Part shown: positions 25,772-35,138 of the stretch, piece by piece | Numbering within the stretch: position 1 is the first letter of the stretch | How the letters are laid out: each line of letters starts with the position of its first letter | Source: Corynebacterium sp. P4-C1 | GTDB taxonomy: Bacteria > Actinomycetota > Actinomycetes > Mycobacteriales > Mycobacteriaceae | DNA length: 64,000 nt | Direction: 5' to 3' | NCBI RefSeq assembly: GCF_030503595.1 | Contig: NZ_CP129966.1 | Location: forward strand, 1,178,001 to 1,242,000 | Position numbers and translations under genes: made by a program | The notes under the pieces: generated by a model | What the model saw: the letters and a program-made list of their open reading frames with translations, nothing else | The model's database searches: none | What the model was told of the DNA's origin: nothing

Positions 25772-27175
25772 TCACCGCACCATGTTCCAGATGGTCACGC
25801 CGACGATGACAACGCCCATCACGCCCACGAAGATGGTGTCGGGGCGGTTGGCGTAGTGCTTGTACGCGGTGGCCTTCCGGAACAGCAGCGACGGCACGAT
25901 GTACACCAGGAAGGCCACGAAGATGCCGCCGACCACGGATATCAACGTCATGATCGACGGGTTGAACACCGCGACCAAGGTGCCGGTGATGAAAATGAAG
26001 GCGTTGATCACCCAGCGCATCGTTCTTTCACTGACGCGCTGGGCGAAATTCGGGGCGGCGACGCGCAGCAAGTAGGTGGTGCCCTCCTCAGTGCCCATCA
26101 TGTGCCCGAAGTAGGAGGACGCGATCGCGCAGATGGCCACGATGGGGCTCATCCAGGCCATCAGCGGCGTGCCGGTCTCGTTGGCCAGGTAGGACAGCAC
26201 CGGGATATTCTGCGCGGCGGCCTCGTCCAGGCCGTCGGCGCCCAAGGCGAAAGCGCACGACCAGACGAAGAACATGGTGAAGACCACCAGGGCGATCACC
26301 GCGATGAGCTCGATCTTGGTCACGTCTTTCTCAGTCTTGGCCACATCGTCGTTGTGTTTCTTCTGCACGTCGCGGGCGAACTGGGACAGCGCCGCCATGT
26401 GGCTGAAGGAGAACACCAGCACCGGAAGGAGCAGCAGGAGCGACTGCCACAGTGGGGTATCGGACTCGTAGGACATGAAGCTCGCGATATCCCACCGCGG
26501 GATCAGGTAGAACGACACACCCGCCAGTGACAGGATGAGCGGGTAGACCAGCATGTTCGCCATCGCCAGCGTCGCCTTCTGCCCGAACGCGAACGCACCG
26601 GTGAGAATGCCGACGCAGATCGGCGCGAGCACCCAGCGGCTGATCTCCGGGCCGCCGAACTGGTTCGCGATGAAGCTGTCAATGGTGTTGGTGATGGACA
26701 CGCCGTAGATCAGCACCGTCGGGTAGACGGCCAACCAGTACACCAATGCAGTGACGAATCCCCTCTTGCGTCCCGTGAGCGCGGTGACCACCTGCAGCAC
26801 ATCCAGGCCGGGCATCGGCGAACCGGAAACAATGCGCGCGTAGGTGCGGTGGGAGAAGAACACCAGCGGGCCGATGAAGAAGGTGGCGATGAGCAGCGGC
26901 CAGAACCCGAATGTTCCGGCGTCCAGCGGCAGGAACAGGATGCCCGCGCCAACACCGGTGCCGAAGAGCGTCATGGCCCAGGCCATCACGGTGCCGTCGG
27001 GGACTTCGTCGCTGGCTACCTGCTCCTCGTACTGCTCACGGTCGGCGTCGGAGAGGTGGTCGAGCTCGAACTCGTCGCGGGCCTGCTCGAGGTGCTCCAC
27101 GCTGTGCAGCTCCGGCAGCTCGTCGGTGCTGTCGGAGGACGTGTTCGGGGTAGGTGTGCCGGAGGCAGTGGACAT
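25772..27175 (-). CDS. HAAAP-type amino acid permease
   Basis: A 467-residue integral membrane protein with about 11 hydrophobic segments after a 60-residue acidic cytoplasmic N-terminus. The first membrane helix carries GTGVGAGILFLPLDAG, the Gly-rich substrate and ion site of hydroxy/aromatic amino acid permeases (SdaC/TdcC, Mtr/TyrP group). It would import Ser/Thr or an aromatic amino acid with protons or sodium. It stands alone, converging on the phytase-like gene. The exact substrate cannot be read from the sequence. A second permease of the same superfamily is at 40046-41290. Confidence 0.8.
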   Translation of the reverse strand: MSTASGTPTPNTSSDSTDELPELHSVEHLEQARDEFELDHLSDADREQYEEQVASDEVPDGTVMAWAMTLFGTGVGAGILFLPLDAGTFGFWPLLIATFFIGPLVFFSHRTYARIVSGSPMPGLDVLQVVTALTGRKRGFVTALVYWLAVYPTVLIYGVSITNTIDSFIANQFGGPEISRWVLAPICVGILTGAFAFGQKATLAMANMLVYPLILSLAGVSFYLIPRWDIASFMSYESDTPLWQSLLLLLPVLVFSFSHMAALSQFARDVQKKHNDDVAKTEKDVTKIELIAVIALVVFTMFFVWSCAFALGADGLDEAAAQNIPVLSYLANETGTPLMAWMSPIVAICAIASSYFGHMMGTEEGTTYLLRVAAPNFAQRVSERTMRWVINAFIFITGTLVAVFNPSIMTLISVVGGIFVAFLVYIVPSLLFRKATAYKHYANRPDTIFVGVMGVVIVGVTIWNMVR

Positions 27176-27376
27176 GGTCGGCCTTTCGTGATGCGGGCAC
27201 CGGAGTTAGTTAAACCCTATTCCTGCACTGCGCTGAATCCCGCTTTATGCATGACAAAATCTGCATATTTATCGTGTTTTGGGCACGTTTTCCACGGTGG
27301 GCATCTGTGTGACAGAGCAATAACGATGCATATGTAGCTGTTCACTTTGCTCGCCCCGTCAATTAACTTTTGTGGC

Positions 27377-28117
27377 ATGAAGCACACACGCATGACAGTA
27401 ATCGCAGGCATGACAGCCGTCGCGGCACTGGCTGCTGGCTGCGCCTCCTCCGACGAACCCGACCTGCCCGCTCCCCCACCGTCCGCCGCGTCCAATTCGC
27501 CAACTGCCGACACGGCTGGCGGCGACGGCGGCGCCGTGACAGAGACCGTGACCGAGCGAGCCACGGCGGACGGGAACGGTCAGGAAACTGCCGGAACAGG
27601 TGGAGACGATGGAAACGGGGGTACCCCAAAGGAAGGCTGCGCCGCCCTCCCCAACGATCCGCGCGAGCAGTACCCCAGCGGTTCCGCACCGGGGCGCATG
27701 CCCCAGGCGGGCGATAACCCTGACGACTACCAGTACTGGATCGAGGACGTGGAGAACGCCTACGCCCCCTGCGCGGCGATCAGCTGGATCATTTTCCGCG
27801 GCAGCCTCGGCGACTCGAAGGGTCCCGCCGGAACTGGCGCATCCATCGCCGACGGCATCGCCTTTTACGTCCACGGCAAACCGATCACGCAGATGAAACT
27901 TTTCGACGCCATGGAAGAGGTGCACAGGATCGACGAGGGGAACCTGAGCTTCTCCTGGGGTGAGCGCGGAGAGACTACCGCAGCGGGCATCACCGACCAT
28001 TACACAGTGACGCTGAAAACCAAGAACGGCACCCTCGTCCCCGTCGACGGCGACACCGAGAAATTCCTGGAGCGGTGGAACTTCCCGGAGAAATTCGTTC
28101 TCGGCCACGGAAACTAA
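27377..28117 (+). CDS. LppP/LprE-like lipoprotein, first of tandem pair
   Basis: A 246-residue protein. The ATG at 27377 begins MKHTRMTVIAG and leads into a signal peptide with lipobox LAAGC. A disordered Gly/Ala/Thr linker follows to about residue 90. The folded domain begins at CAALPNDPREQY and contains GRMPQAGDNPDDYQYWIEDV, PCAAISWIIFRG and GIAFYVHGKP, similar to LppP/LprE-type lipoproteins of Corynebacteriales. It is anchored outside the membrane; its function is unknown. A paralogue follows 36 bp downstream. Confidence 0.8.
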   Translation: MKHTRMTVIAGMTAVAALAAGCASSDEPDLPAPPPSAASNSPTADTAGGDGGAVTETVTERATADGNGQETAGTGGDDGNGGTPKEGCAALPNDPREQYPSGSAPGRMPQAGDNPDDYQYWIEDVENAYAPCAAISWIIFRGSLGDSKGPAGTGASIADGIAFYVHGKPITQMKLFDAMEEVHRIDEGNLSFSWGERGETTAAGITDHYTVTLKTKNGTLVPVDGDTEKFLERWNFPEKFVLGHGN

Positions 28118-28153
28118 ACGTGTGGTCCGGCGCGGCCACTACACTCAAACACT

Positions 28154-28870
28154 ATGAGATCCCGTCGCGCTTCTGTCCTGGCAGCTGTGGCTGCTGTTGC
28201 CGCTCTCACCGCCGGCTGTTCCTCCGAGAACCTTGCGGAGCCCGAGTCGCAGCCGGCAATGAGCACAGTGTCGGCACCGTCAGCAGACAACGGTGCAGAC
28301 GATGATGTCGTCACCGAGACGGTGACCAACGAAGCGCCGGCGGAGAAGACCAAGTCGAAATCGAAGTCGGAAAAGCCGAAGAAAGACAAAAAGTGCGCCT
28401 CCCTGCCGAAGGACCCGCGGGAGCAGTACGAGGACGGAAGTGCGCCGGGGCGCATGCCCCAGGTGGGCGATAACCCTTATGACACCCATTACTGGATCGA
28501 GGACATCGACAACTTCTACGACCCGTGCGCGCCCGTCAGCTGGATCATCTTCTACGGTGGACGCGGCGGTACGGACGGCCCGGCGAATACCGGTGCTTCC
28601 GTTTCGCAGGGCATCGCCTTCTACATCAACGGCGAGCCGGACGGAGAGATGCGCACATTCCGTCAGATCAACAACGTTTCCCTTGACGGCGACACCATCA
28701 GCTTCGACTGGCACGAACGGCAACAAGACCTGATGGGCAGCGTGAAGCTGGAAAACAGCGTCACCCTTGCTTACGACAACGGGCACATCGAAGCAGTCGA
28801 CGGAGATGTGGATGCCTTCAACCAGTACTGGTACGGACAAGACCAGTACATGCTCGGCCACTACGACTAG
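28154..28870 (+). CDS. LppP/LprE-like lipoprotein, second of tandem pair
   Basis: A 238-residue paralogue of the upstream gene: lipobox LTAGC, a short linker ending in a Lys-rich run (KTKSKSKSEKPKKDKK), then the same domain (LPKDPREQYEDGSAPGRMPQ, PCAPVSWIIFYGG, GIAFYINGEP, ending MLGHYD). TACACT lies 8 bases before the ATG, with no ribosome site between them, so this gene probably has its own promoter and a leaderless or nearly leaderless mRNA. The two copies have clearly diverged, and their linkers are unrelated. Confidence 0.8.
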   Translation: MRSRRASVLAAVAAVAALTAGCSSENLAEPESQPAMSTVSAPSADNGADDDVVTETVTNEAPAEKTKSKSKSEKPKKDKKCASLPKDPREQYEDGSAPGRMPQVGDNPYDTHYWIEDIDNFYDPCAPVSWIIFYGGRGGTDGPANTGASVSQGIAFYINGEPDGEMRTFRQINNVSLDGDTISFDWHERQQDLMGSVKLENSVTLAYDNGHIEAVDGDVDAFNQYWYGQDQYMLGHYD

Positions 28871-28986
28871 ATGCTCGGGCAGTAGCCTCAAACAGCGCTT
28901 TTCTGCCGTTGCTTTCCCGCTAGGCCATCGGCTGGTCTGGAAAATTGACTGCTGCGAGTGGTCTGGGCGAGGCATAGAGTTGTTGC

Positions 28987-29463
28987 ATGGCACCGAATAG
29001 CCGGAAACCAATCCCGAAAGTCGCCTACGCGCCCATGCTCGGCATGGAGACGTACGTGCGAGCCCGTGTGGACAAGGATTACTCGCATCTCGTGCAGTTG
29101 CGGGCCTCTGCAATCAACCAGTGCACGTACTGCCTTGCCATGCACCGCCGCGATGCCAGGAAGGATGCCTGGACGGAAGAAAAAATCAGCCGTGTGGAGA
29201 ACTGGACGGAAACTCCCGACGCCTTCACCGATGAGGAGCGTGCGGCACTAGAACTCACCGATGCGGTGACGAAGATCCACGGCGAGGACTCCGTACCTGA
29301 TGAGCTATGGAACCGCGTTGAGCGCTTCCACGGCGAAAAGGGAGCACGCAATCTGCTGATGGCGATTGTCACGATCAACGCGTGGAACAGGATCGGCATC
29401 ACCACGCGGCTCGATCCGAACAGCCTTTCCGGTCTCACGCCTTTCGATCTCGGGCAAAAATAG
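28987..29463 (+). CDS. AhpD/carboxymuconolactone decarboxylase-like protein
   Basis: A 158-residue protein with INQCTYCLAMH near residue 45, the CxxC...H active site of the AhpD-like fold. The preceding VQLRASAINQC and following HRRDARKDAW are typical of small alkylhydroperoxidase-like proteins. It would reduce peroxides through the two Cys or act in a related disulfide exchange. A TAGAGT -10 box ends 6 bases before the ATG, suggesting a leaderless transcript. It stands alone upstream of accD. Confidence 0.85.
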   Translation: MAPNSRKPIPKVAYAPMLGMETYVRARVDKDYSHLVQLRASAINQCTYCLAMHRRDARKDAWTEEKISRVENWTETPDAFTDEERAALELTDAVTKIHGEDSVPDELWNRVERFHGEKGARNLLMAIVTINAWNRIGITTRLDPNSLSGLTPFDLGQK

Positions 29464-29626
29464 CGTTCGCCGGTTTGCCCTGGAATTTGAGTTTCTCCCG
29501 CTGCGGGGCCGGGGATTCGGGACGTACGGCGAGCGTCGATAAGCATGGCGAAACATCGGGGACGCGGGTGCCGATAGGCGGTGTGGAACCTGATGATGCG
29601 ATGTGTAGCCCGTAGAGTGGAGGCCT

Positions 29627-31144
29627 ATGACCGACAAGAAGCCCGATTTGACCACGACCGCCGGCAAAATCGAGGACCTGCGCAACAGGCTCGCTGAATC
29701 GCGCGAGCCGATGGGCAGCGAAGCGACACGTGCCGCGGGCGAGGCGGGGATCTCCACCGCACGCCAGCGCGTCGAGGCGCTGCTGGACAACGACAGCTTC
29801 GTCGAAACCGACGCCTTGGCGCGCCACCGCGTCGAGGAGTACGGCATGGGGCGCACCAAGCCCGCCACCGACGGCGTGGTCACGGGCTACGGGCTTATCG
29901 ACGGCCGCCGTGTCGCCGTCTACTCCCACGACTCCTCCATCTTCGACGGCCAGATCGGCGAGGTTTATGCCGAGAAGATCCTGAAGATCTACGACTTGGC
30001 GATCAAGACGGGAGTGCCCGTCATCGCCATCCACGACTCCACCGGTGGGCGCCTGCAGGAGGGCGTGGTCACCGCGGCGATGTCCGCGAAGATTCTGCGC
30101 AAGGCGACGGAGGCATCCGGTGTCGTGCCGCAGATCTCCGTCGTGGCCGGCGAAGTGGCCTCCCTGCCCGCGCTGCTCGTCCCGGTCAGCGACATCACCG
30201 TGATGGTCAAGGACGCGACGATGCACCTGACGTCCGTCAGCGCCGTGACCAAGGTGACCCGGCGCGTGGCCACTCCGAAATCCCTGGGCTCTTCCGACGT
30301 GCACTCCAAGATCACCGGGCTGGCGCAACTCACCGTCGCCACTGACCTCGAGGCGATGTCGACCGTGCGCGACCTCGTCGGCTTCCTACCGGAGAACAAC
30401 CGCGCGGCCTCCCCCATCAACGAGAGCACCACCGAGCCGGACACCGCCGACCTGGACACCTTCATCCCCAACTCGAACGCAGAGTCCTACGATGTCCGCG
30501 ACATCATTACCCGCGTCACCGACAAGGGTCTGACTGAGCTGAGCCGCGGCTACGCCGACAACATCGTCACCGGCTTCGCCCACATCGCCGGTCGTGCCGT
30601 GGGCATCGTGGCCAACCAGCCGAGCGTCCTCGCCGGCTGCCTCGACCACGCCGCGGCGAAGAAGGCCGCCCACTTCATCCGCGTGTGCGACTCCTTCAAC
30701 ATCCCGATCGTCGAGTTCGTCGACTCCCCAGGCTTCTTCCCTTCCGAGGAGGAAGAGCACTTGGCTTCCGCACGCTATGGCGCGGCCCTCGCTTTCGCCT
30801 ACGCCGAGGCACAGGTGGGCAAGATCACCGTGATCCTCCGCCGCGCCATCGGCCCGTCGTACGTGACCATGGGCTCCAAGGACTTGGGCGCGGACATCGT
30901 CCTGGCGTGGCCGACAGCGCAGATCGCGCTTGCCGACGCCACCACCGCCGCCGAGCAGCTCTCCGTTGACATCGACGAATACGCCGCGGCCAATATGACA
31001 CCGTACGTGGCCACCGAGCGCGGCCTGGTCGACATCGTCATCGAGCCCTCCCAGACCCGCGCGCAGGTCCTCGAGGCGCTGCGCCTGCTGGAGCGCAAGG
31101 TCGTCTACGCCCTGCCAAAGAAGCACGGCAACATCCCGCTGTAA
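29627..31144 (+). CDS. accD: Acyl-CoA carboxylase carboxyltransferase beta subunit
   Basis: A 505-residue carboxyltransferase of the acetyl/propionyl-CoA carboxylase family. It moves CO2 from carboxybiotin to acyl-CoA, giving malonyl- or methylmalonyl-CoA for fatty and mycolic acid synthesis. Seen: HDSTGGRLQEGV near 130, SLGSSDVHSKITGL near 220 with the family Gly-rich acyl-CoA loop, FVDSPGFFPSEEEEH near 365 and the terminal ERKVVYALPKKHGNIPL. GGAGG lies just before the ATG, preceded by TAGAGT. accE follows 27 bp downstream. Partner alpha subunit: accBC at 38208. Which acyl-CoA is used cannot be decided. Confidence 0.93.
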   Translation: MTDKKPDLTTTAGKIEDLRNRLAESREPMGSEATRAAGEAGISTARQRVEALLDNDSFVETDALARHRVEEYGMGRTKPATDGVVTGYGLIDGRRVAVYSHDSSIFDGQIGEVYAEKILKIYDLAIKTGVPVIAIHDSTGGRLQEGVVTAAMSAKILRKATEASGVVPQISVVAGEVASLPALLVPVSDITVMVKDATMHLTSVSAVTKVTRRVATPKSLGSSDVHSKITGLAQLTVATDLEAMSTVRDLVGFLPENNRAASPINESTTEPDTADLDTFIPNSNAESYDVRDIITRVTDKGLTELSRGYADNIVTGFAHIAGRAVGIVANQPSVLAGCLDHAAAKKAAHFIRVCDSFNIPIVEFVDSPGFFPSEEEEHLASARYGAALAFAYAEAQVGKITVILRRAIGPSYVTMGSKDLGADIVLAWPTAQIALADATTAAEQLSVDIDEYAAANMTPYVATERGLVDIVIEPSQTRAQVLEALRLLERKVVYALPKKHGNIPL

Positions 31145-31171
31145 ATCGGTACCGCAAGGAGATCACCTCTC

Positions 31172-31378
31172 ATGTCCCAACCCCTGTTCACCGTGGTGAA
31201 GGGCACCCCCACCGAAGCGGAGCTCGCCGCTTTGACCCAGGTGCTCACCGACCTTCAGCAGGCCGCGAAATCCCGCACCTCCGGCGGCTACCGCAACCTG
31301 TGGGGCCGCCCCACCCCGCGCGACCACGGCCCGGTGGTGTTCAACCCGTCCGCGTTCAACTCCCAGACCCTGTTCTAG
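31172..31378 (+). CDS. accE: Acyl-CoA carboxylase epsilon subunit
   Basis: A 68-residue protein of the AccE/PccE type: LFTVVKGTPTEAELAALTQVL near the start and a basic C-terminal tail ending WGRPTPRDHGPV. In actinobacteria such small subunits bind the beta subunit and stabilise the AccA-AccD complex. The position directly after accD and before maf matches the order known in corynebacteria. AAGGAG lies 10 bases before the ATG. Confidence 0.9.
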   Translation: MSQPLFTVVKGTPTEAELAALTQVLTDLQQAAKSRTSGGYRNLWGRPTPRDHGPVVFNPSAFNSQTLF

Positions 31379-31408
31379 GTTCTAGGTTCTGAGCCCCCTT
31401 CTCCCACC

Positions 31409-31999
31409 ATGCGCCTCGTCCTCGCCTCCCAGTCGCCATCCCGGCGGATGATCCTGAACAATGCCGGGGTCGACCCCGTCCAGCACCCGGCGCACGTCGA
31501 CGAAGACGCGATCATCGCATCCCTCTCCGGCGCCGAACCCGCAGCGGTGGTCTCCGCGCTCGCCCGCGCGAAAGCCGATGTGGTGGCACCCGAATACCCC
31601 GACGACATCGTGGTCGGCTGCGACTCGATGTTGCTGCTGGACGGCCAGCTTCAGGGCAAGCCCCACACCGTCGAGGAGACCATCCGCCGTTGGCGTGCCC
31701 AGCGCGGCCAGACCGCTGAGCTGGTCACCGGCCACGCCATCGGCTACCACGGAACATGGGTCGTGGACACCGTGTCCACCCGGATCCACTTCGGCGACGC
31801 CTCCGACGCCGACATTGAGGCCTACGCACGCTCCGGCGAGCCCCTCGAATGCGCCGGCGCCTTCACCCTCGAGGCCCTCGGCGGCTGGTTCATCGACTCC
31901 ATCGAGGGCGACCAGACCAGCGTCATCGGCCTCTCCCTGCCCCTGCTGCGCAAAGCGCTGTACTCCTTCGGGGTGGACGCCTCCGAGCTGTGGCGCTAA
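31409..31999 (+). CDS. maf: Maf-family nucleotide pyrophosphatase
   Basis: A 196-residue Maf/YhdE-type enzyme: LASQSPSRRMILNNAG at the start (phosphate-binding Ser/Arg), VVGCDSMLLLDG near 71 with the catalytic Asp, and YARSGEPLECAGAFTLEALG near 145. It hydrolyses non-canonical or modified nucleoside triphosphates. It is 30 bp after accE and probably co-transcribed. Its last four bases overlap the stop of the antiporter gene on the other strand. Confidence 0.93.
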   Translation: MRLVLASQSPSRRMILNNAGVDPVQHPAHVDEDAIIASLSGAEPAAVVSALARAKADVVAPEYPDDIVVGCDSMLLLDGQLQGKPHTVEETIRRWRAQRGQTAELVTGHAIGYHGTWVVDTVSTRIHFGDASDADIEAYARSGEPLECAGAFTLEALGGWFIDSIEGDQTSVIGLSLPLLRKALYSFGVDASELWR

Positions 32000-33813
32000 A
32001 GCTGTTGCTCATGGCGCTCATCGCGCTCGTGCGGGTCGTTTCCGCCCATGAATCCCGTGCGCATGAATGCCTCCGACTGCGCCTCAATCGACAGCTGCGT
32101 ACCGTCTAGGCGGCGTAGGAGGTGGGAGAAATCGTCGGCGTCGATACGCCCGGCGTTGCGCTCGGCGACCAGGGCGTCACGCTGCGCCTTGACACGCGCA
32201 ATGCCGTAGTCCGCGAGCTGCTGCGGAATCGCGCTCGCATCGATGTCGTCCGCCCCGCCGTCCATCTGGAAGTACCCCGGCGACCGCAACGCCCCCACCA
32301 AATCCTGGACCTGTGTGGTGCGCATCTTTTCCCGGGTCAACCCTCCGGCGCGCAGCGCACGCTCGAGATCCGCCGGGACCTCGACCGCTTCTGCTGCTGT
32401 GCTGAGAACTTCGCGCTGATGCTTCCGGTCCTCCCACGAGCTCGGCTCGTCCTTGCCCGGGTTGACCGCATCCACGAGGAATCGGAGCGTGCCGCCCTGC
32501 ACGATGAGCGACATTCCCGCGACGATGAACGCGACGAGCACCAAGAAGCCGCGGCCCTCCGCGTCGTGCGGTAACGTCTGCGCCGCCGCTAGTGTGATGG
32601 CTCCGCGCATGCCGGCCCAGACGATAACGGAACCGGCGCGGAACCCGAGTGATTTCTCCGCGAAATAGCGTGCGTCGCGGTAACGGCGGTCCAGCGTCTG
32701 CTGCGCCGAGTCGAGGCGGCGTTGGTAGCGTTCGTCCCCGTGCATCCGCGGGTCCCCGTATGCTTCCTCGATTCGGCTGCCCATCGCGTCGAGCCGCTCC
32801 ATACGGCGCACTGTGCGCCGCGCGTTGGAGCGCATCACCGACATCATCGGCATGACCACGGCCGTGCGCACCACCAGCACCGTCGCCCAGCACGCCATCG
32901 CCACGCCGAACGACATCAGGAACGTGTAGCCCGAGGTCCGTGCGTCGTCGATGAGCTCCGGCATCTGCAAGCCCATCAGCACGAACACGAGGGATTCAAG
33001 GACGAGGCCGAGGGTGTCCCACGTCTGGGCGTCGGAGATGCGTATCGACGGCCCCAGCACCCCCACCGCCTTCCGCGCCACCACGAGGCCGGCGACGACG
33101 GTGCTGACCAACCCCGATGCCCCGATCACCTCGGCCGGGAGGAATGCCGCAAACGGGATCGCCAGTGACAGCACCGTGTTCGATGTCGGATGGTGGACAT
33201 GCCGGCGCATGAACATCGCCAACTGGCCGACCAAAAAGCCCACGATAACTGCGCCGGCGACCGCCCACACGAAGTTGAGCAAGACCTCGCCGGCCGTCAC
33301 CTTCGTGCGCGCCGCCAGCAACGCCGTACCGAGAGTGACCAGGGCAGACGCATCGTTGATCAGGCCTTCGCCGTCCAGAATCGCGATAATGCGCCGGTTG
33401 ACCCCCGCCTTTTTCACAATGCCCACAGCCACCGCGTCCGACGGACTGACCACCGCGCCCACCGCGATGGCGATCGGCAGCGGAATAGCGGGAACCAGCA
33501 GGTGAATCACCCAGCCCACCGACACCGCCGTGAGCACCACCAGCACCACAGCAAGCAGGAAAATCGAGGAGAAATTCCGCCGGAAATCGTGCACCGGCAT
33601 CCGCATCGCTGTCGCGAACAGCAACGGCGGCAGGATCAGCTGCAGAATGATCTCCGGGTCGACGACCACGTCCGGCACTTGCGGCAAGAACGCCACCGCC
33701 GCACTGAGCACCAGAAGCAGCACCGGCGCAACCACGCCGATGCGCTCCCCCAGCGGCTCGGCAAGCGCGATGACCGCGAGCATGATCACGATAAGCAGGA
33801 TGAAAAACGTCAC
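31996..33813 (-). CDS. Na+/H+ antiporter, CPA1/NhaP type
   Basis: A 605-residue membrane protein with about 12 transmembrane helices in the first 400 residues. VVSPSDAVAVGIVKKAG near 128 and GLINDASALVTLGTALL near 150 hold the ion-binding Asp residues of cation/proton antiporters. A cytoplasmic C-terminal domain of about 180 residues follows, perhaps regulatory. The GTG at 33813 was chosen because TACACT ends 8 bases upstream, a leaderless signature; the frame is open upstream to 33855 but has no ribosome site. It would expel Na+ and help pH homeostasis. Confidence 0.85.
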   Translation of the reverse strand: MTFFILLIVIMLAVIALAEPLGERIGVVAPVLLLVLSAAVAFLPQVPDVVVDPEIILQLILPPLLFATAMRMPVHDFRRNFSSIFLLAVVLVVLTAVSVGWVIHLLVPAIPLPIAIAVGAVVSPSDAVAVGIVKKAGVNRRIIAILDGEGLINDASALVTLGTALLAARTKVTAGEVLLNFVWAVAGAVIVGFLVGQLAMFMRRHVHHPTSNTVLSLAIPFAAFLPAEVIGASGLVSTVVAGLVVARKAVGVLGPSIRISDAQTWDTLGLVLESLVFVLMGLQMPELIDDARTSGYTFLMSFGVAMACWATVLVVRTAVVMPMMSVMRSNARRTVRRMERLDAMGSRIEEAYGDPRMHGDERYQRRLDSAQQTLDRRYRDARYFAEKSLGFRAGSVIVWAGMRGAITLAAAQTLPHDAEGRGFLVLVAFIVAGMSLIVQGGTLRFLVDAVNPGKDEPSSWEDRKHQREVLSTAAEAVEVPADLERALRAGGLTREKMRTTQVQDLVGALRSPGYFQMDGGADDIDASAIPQQLADYGIARVKAQRDALVAERNAGRIDADDFSHLLRRLDGTQLSIEAQSEAFMRTGFMGGNDPHERDERHEQQL

Positions 33814-33842
33814 GGAAATAGAGTGTAAACCCGCATACACAA

Positions 33843-33889
33843 AACGCCCCGCCAACCAGCTGCAGGTGAGCTGGAAAGGCCGGGGCGTT
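33843..33889 (-). terminator. Rho-independent terminator of the DUF4282 gene
   Basis: AACGCCCCG (33843-33851) pairs with CGGGGCGTT (33881-33889), with a further inner CCAGCT/AGCTGG stem. Read on the minus strand the hairpin is followed by TTTTG. It lies just after the DUF4282 stop and before the antiporter promoter. Confidence 0.75.
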
Positions 33890-33943
33890 GAATGGGGCGT
33901 GTTGTGATGCGCCTACGTGTTTACGCCTGTAGGCGGAAAGGGC

Positions 33944-34804
33944 TTATTTCTTTTCGCCCTGATCCACGAGATCGGTGGTGTTCTGCGCGATGCGGACCAC
34001 GGACACCAGCACCTCGAGCATCACACGCGAGATGACGATTTGGAACAGCGCCCACAGGGTGCCGAAGATCAGCCAACCGAAGAGCATCAGAAGGCCGACG
34101 CCCGCACTCTCGCCGAAGCCGCTGAAGGCCACGATCAGGCCACCGAGCCACATCAGAGCCGCGAATACGATGTAGATGATGTAGAGCACCTTGACAAAGT
34201 CAATGGTGATGAAGTTGCGGAAGGAGAAGTCGAACAGCGCGTTGAAGAAGCCGTTCTTCTTGCCCGCAACCGGAGCATCCTGCGGGAAAGCGCCGAAGCC
34301 CTGGTTCTGGCCCTGGCCGTACTGCGTGCCCTGTGCACCCGGTGCCTGCTGGCCGTACTGCTGCTGGCCGTACTGGTCGCCGTAGGCAGCCTGCTGACCG
34401 GTCTGGCCGTAGGAGCCGAAGCCGGAAGCATCGTGGCTAGCGACGGTGCCCGAAGCGGAATCCGCGGTGTGCGCCCCGCCGGTGGCGGAGTTCGTGTCGT
34501 TGGTGGAGGCGCCGGAGCCGAAGCCGCCTGCGCCGTAGGAGCCCTGGGCACCGGAGCCGAAGCCGCCGGCACCGTAGGAGCCCTGGGCGCCGGTGTTCTG
34601 AGCACCGAAGGAGGTGGTGCTGTCAGATGCGCCGGCACCGGTGGAGCCCGCGGAGCCCGCGCCGTAGGAACCGAAGGTGTCGGACGATCCGTAGGAGCCG
34701 GAGTGCGCACCGGTGGAGTGGTCGGAGCCCGACGGGTTGGACGGGTTCAGGCCGTCCTCCGGGTTAGAGGAGTTCTCAGGGTTGTACGGAGTAGACATGT
34801 GCAA
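33944..34804 (-). CDS. DUF4282 membrane protein with long Gly/Ser/Tyr/Gln-rich low-complexity N-terminus
   Basis: A 286-residue protein. Residues 1-180 or so are low complexity: repeated GSYGAGGFGSGAQ units (two nearly identical copies), then FGSYGQTGQQAAYGDQYGQQ-type repeats, with almost no large aliphatic residues. The C-terminal 105 residues form the DUF4282 domain: a short amphipathic start (GFFNALFDFSFRNFITIDFVKV), two membrane helices and a terminal conserved VMLEVLVSVVRIAQNTTDL. Topology predicts the disordered tail on the cytoplasmic side. The function of DUF4282 is unknown. A terminator follows at 33843-33889. Confidence 0.85.
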   Translation of the reverse strand: MHMSTPYNPENSSNPEDGLNPSNPSGSDHSTGAHSGSYGSSDTFGSYGAGSAGSTGAGASDSTTSFGAQNTGAQGSYGAGGFGSGAQGSYGAGGFGSGASTNDTNSATGGAHTADSASGTVASHDASGFGSYGQTGQQAAYGDQYGQQQYGQQAPGAQGTQYGQGQNQGFGAFPQDAPVAGKKNGFFNALFDFSFRNFITIDFVKVLYIIYIVFAALMWLGGLIVAFSGFGESAGVGLLMLFGWLIFGTLWALFQIVISRVMLEVLVSVVRIAQNTTDLVDQGEKK

Positions 34805-35051
34805 TCCTTTGCTAATTTTCGCGGTCAGACTCTACGTAGTCTACGGTTCTCGCCGGATAATCGCTCGTCTTATCGGTATTGTTGGTCGCTTGTGCGCTCT
34901 AAAGCGCTGCAAACACGTCATTTTTCTATTTCTCAAAAGAATATGAGGGAGCAGCTTTGAACCCCCGACGCGTCTCGCGCACGAGCTTCCGCCCCTGGAA
35001 AACTAAAGACATTCCTGTGGAGAGTTTCCATGACGAAACCCACGAGCAGCT

Positions 35052-35138
35052 GAGTCGAAAGGTTACTGACGATGGCCGCCCCACTATTTCACAGGGTCCA
35101 CCATCAGCAAGCGTTACACCACACTAACGGACGCAACC
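35052..35138 (+). repeat. Dispersed repeat, copy B (mobile-element remnant)
   Basis: This segment corresponds to 6784-6869 and is in the same orientation; the last 40 bases are almost identical. It runs straight into a serine-recombinase C-terminal fragment. Confidence 0.7.

Noticed and set aside
34713..34946. A 77-codon plus-strand frame near 34.8 kb
   Set aside because: It is mostly antisense to the DUF4282 gene start, with no ribosome site and no recognisable sequence.
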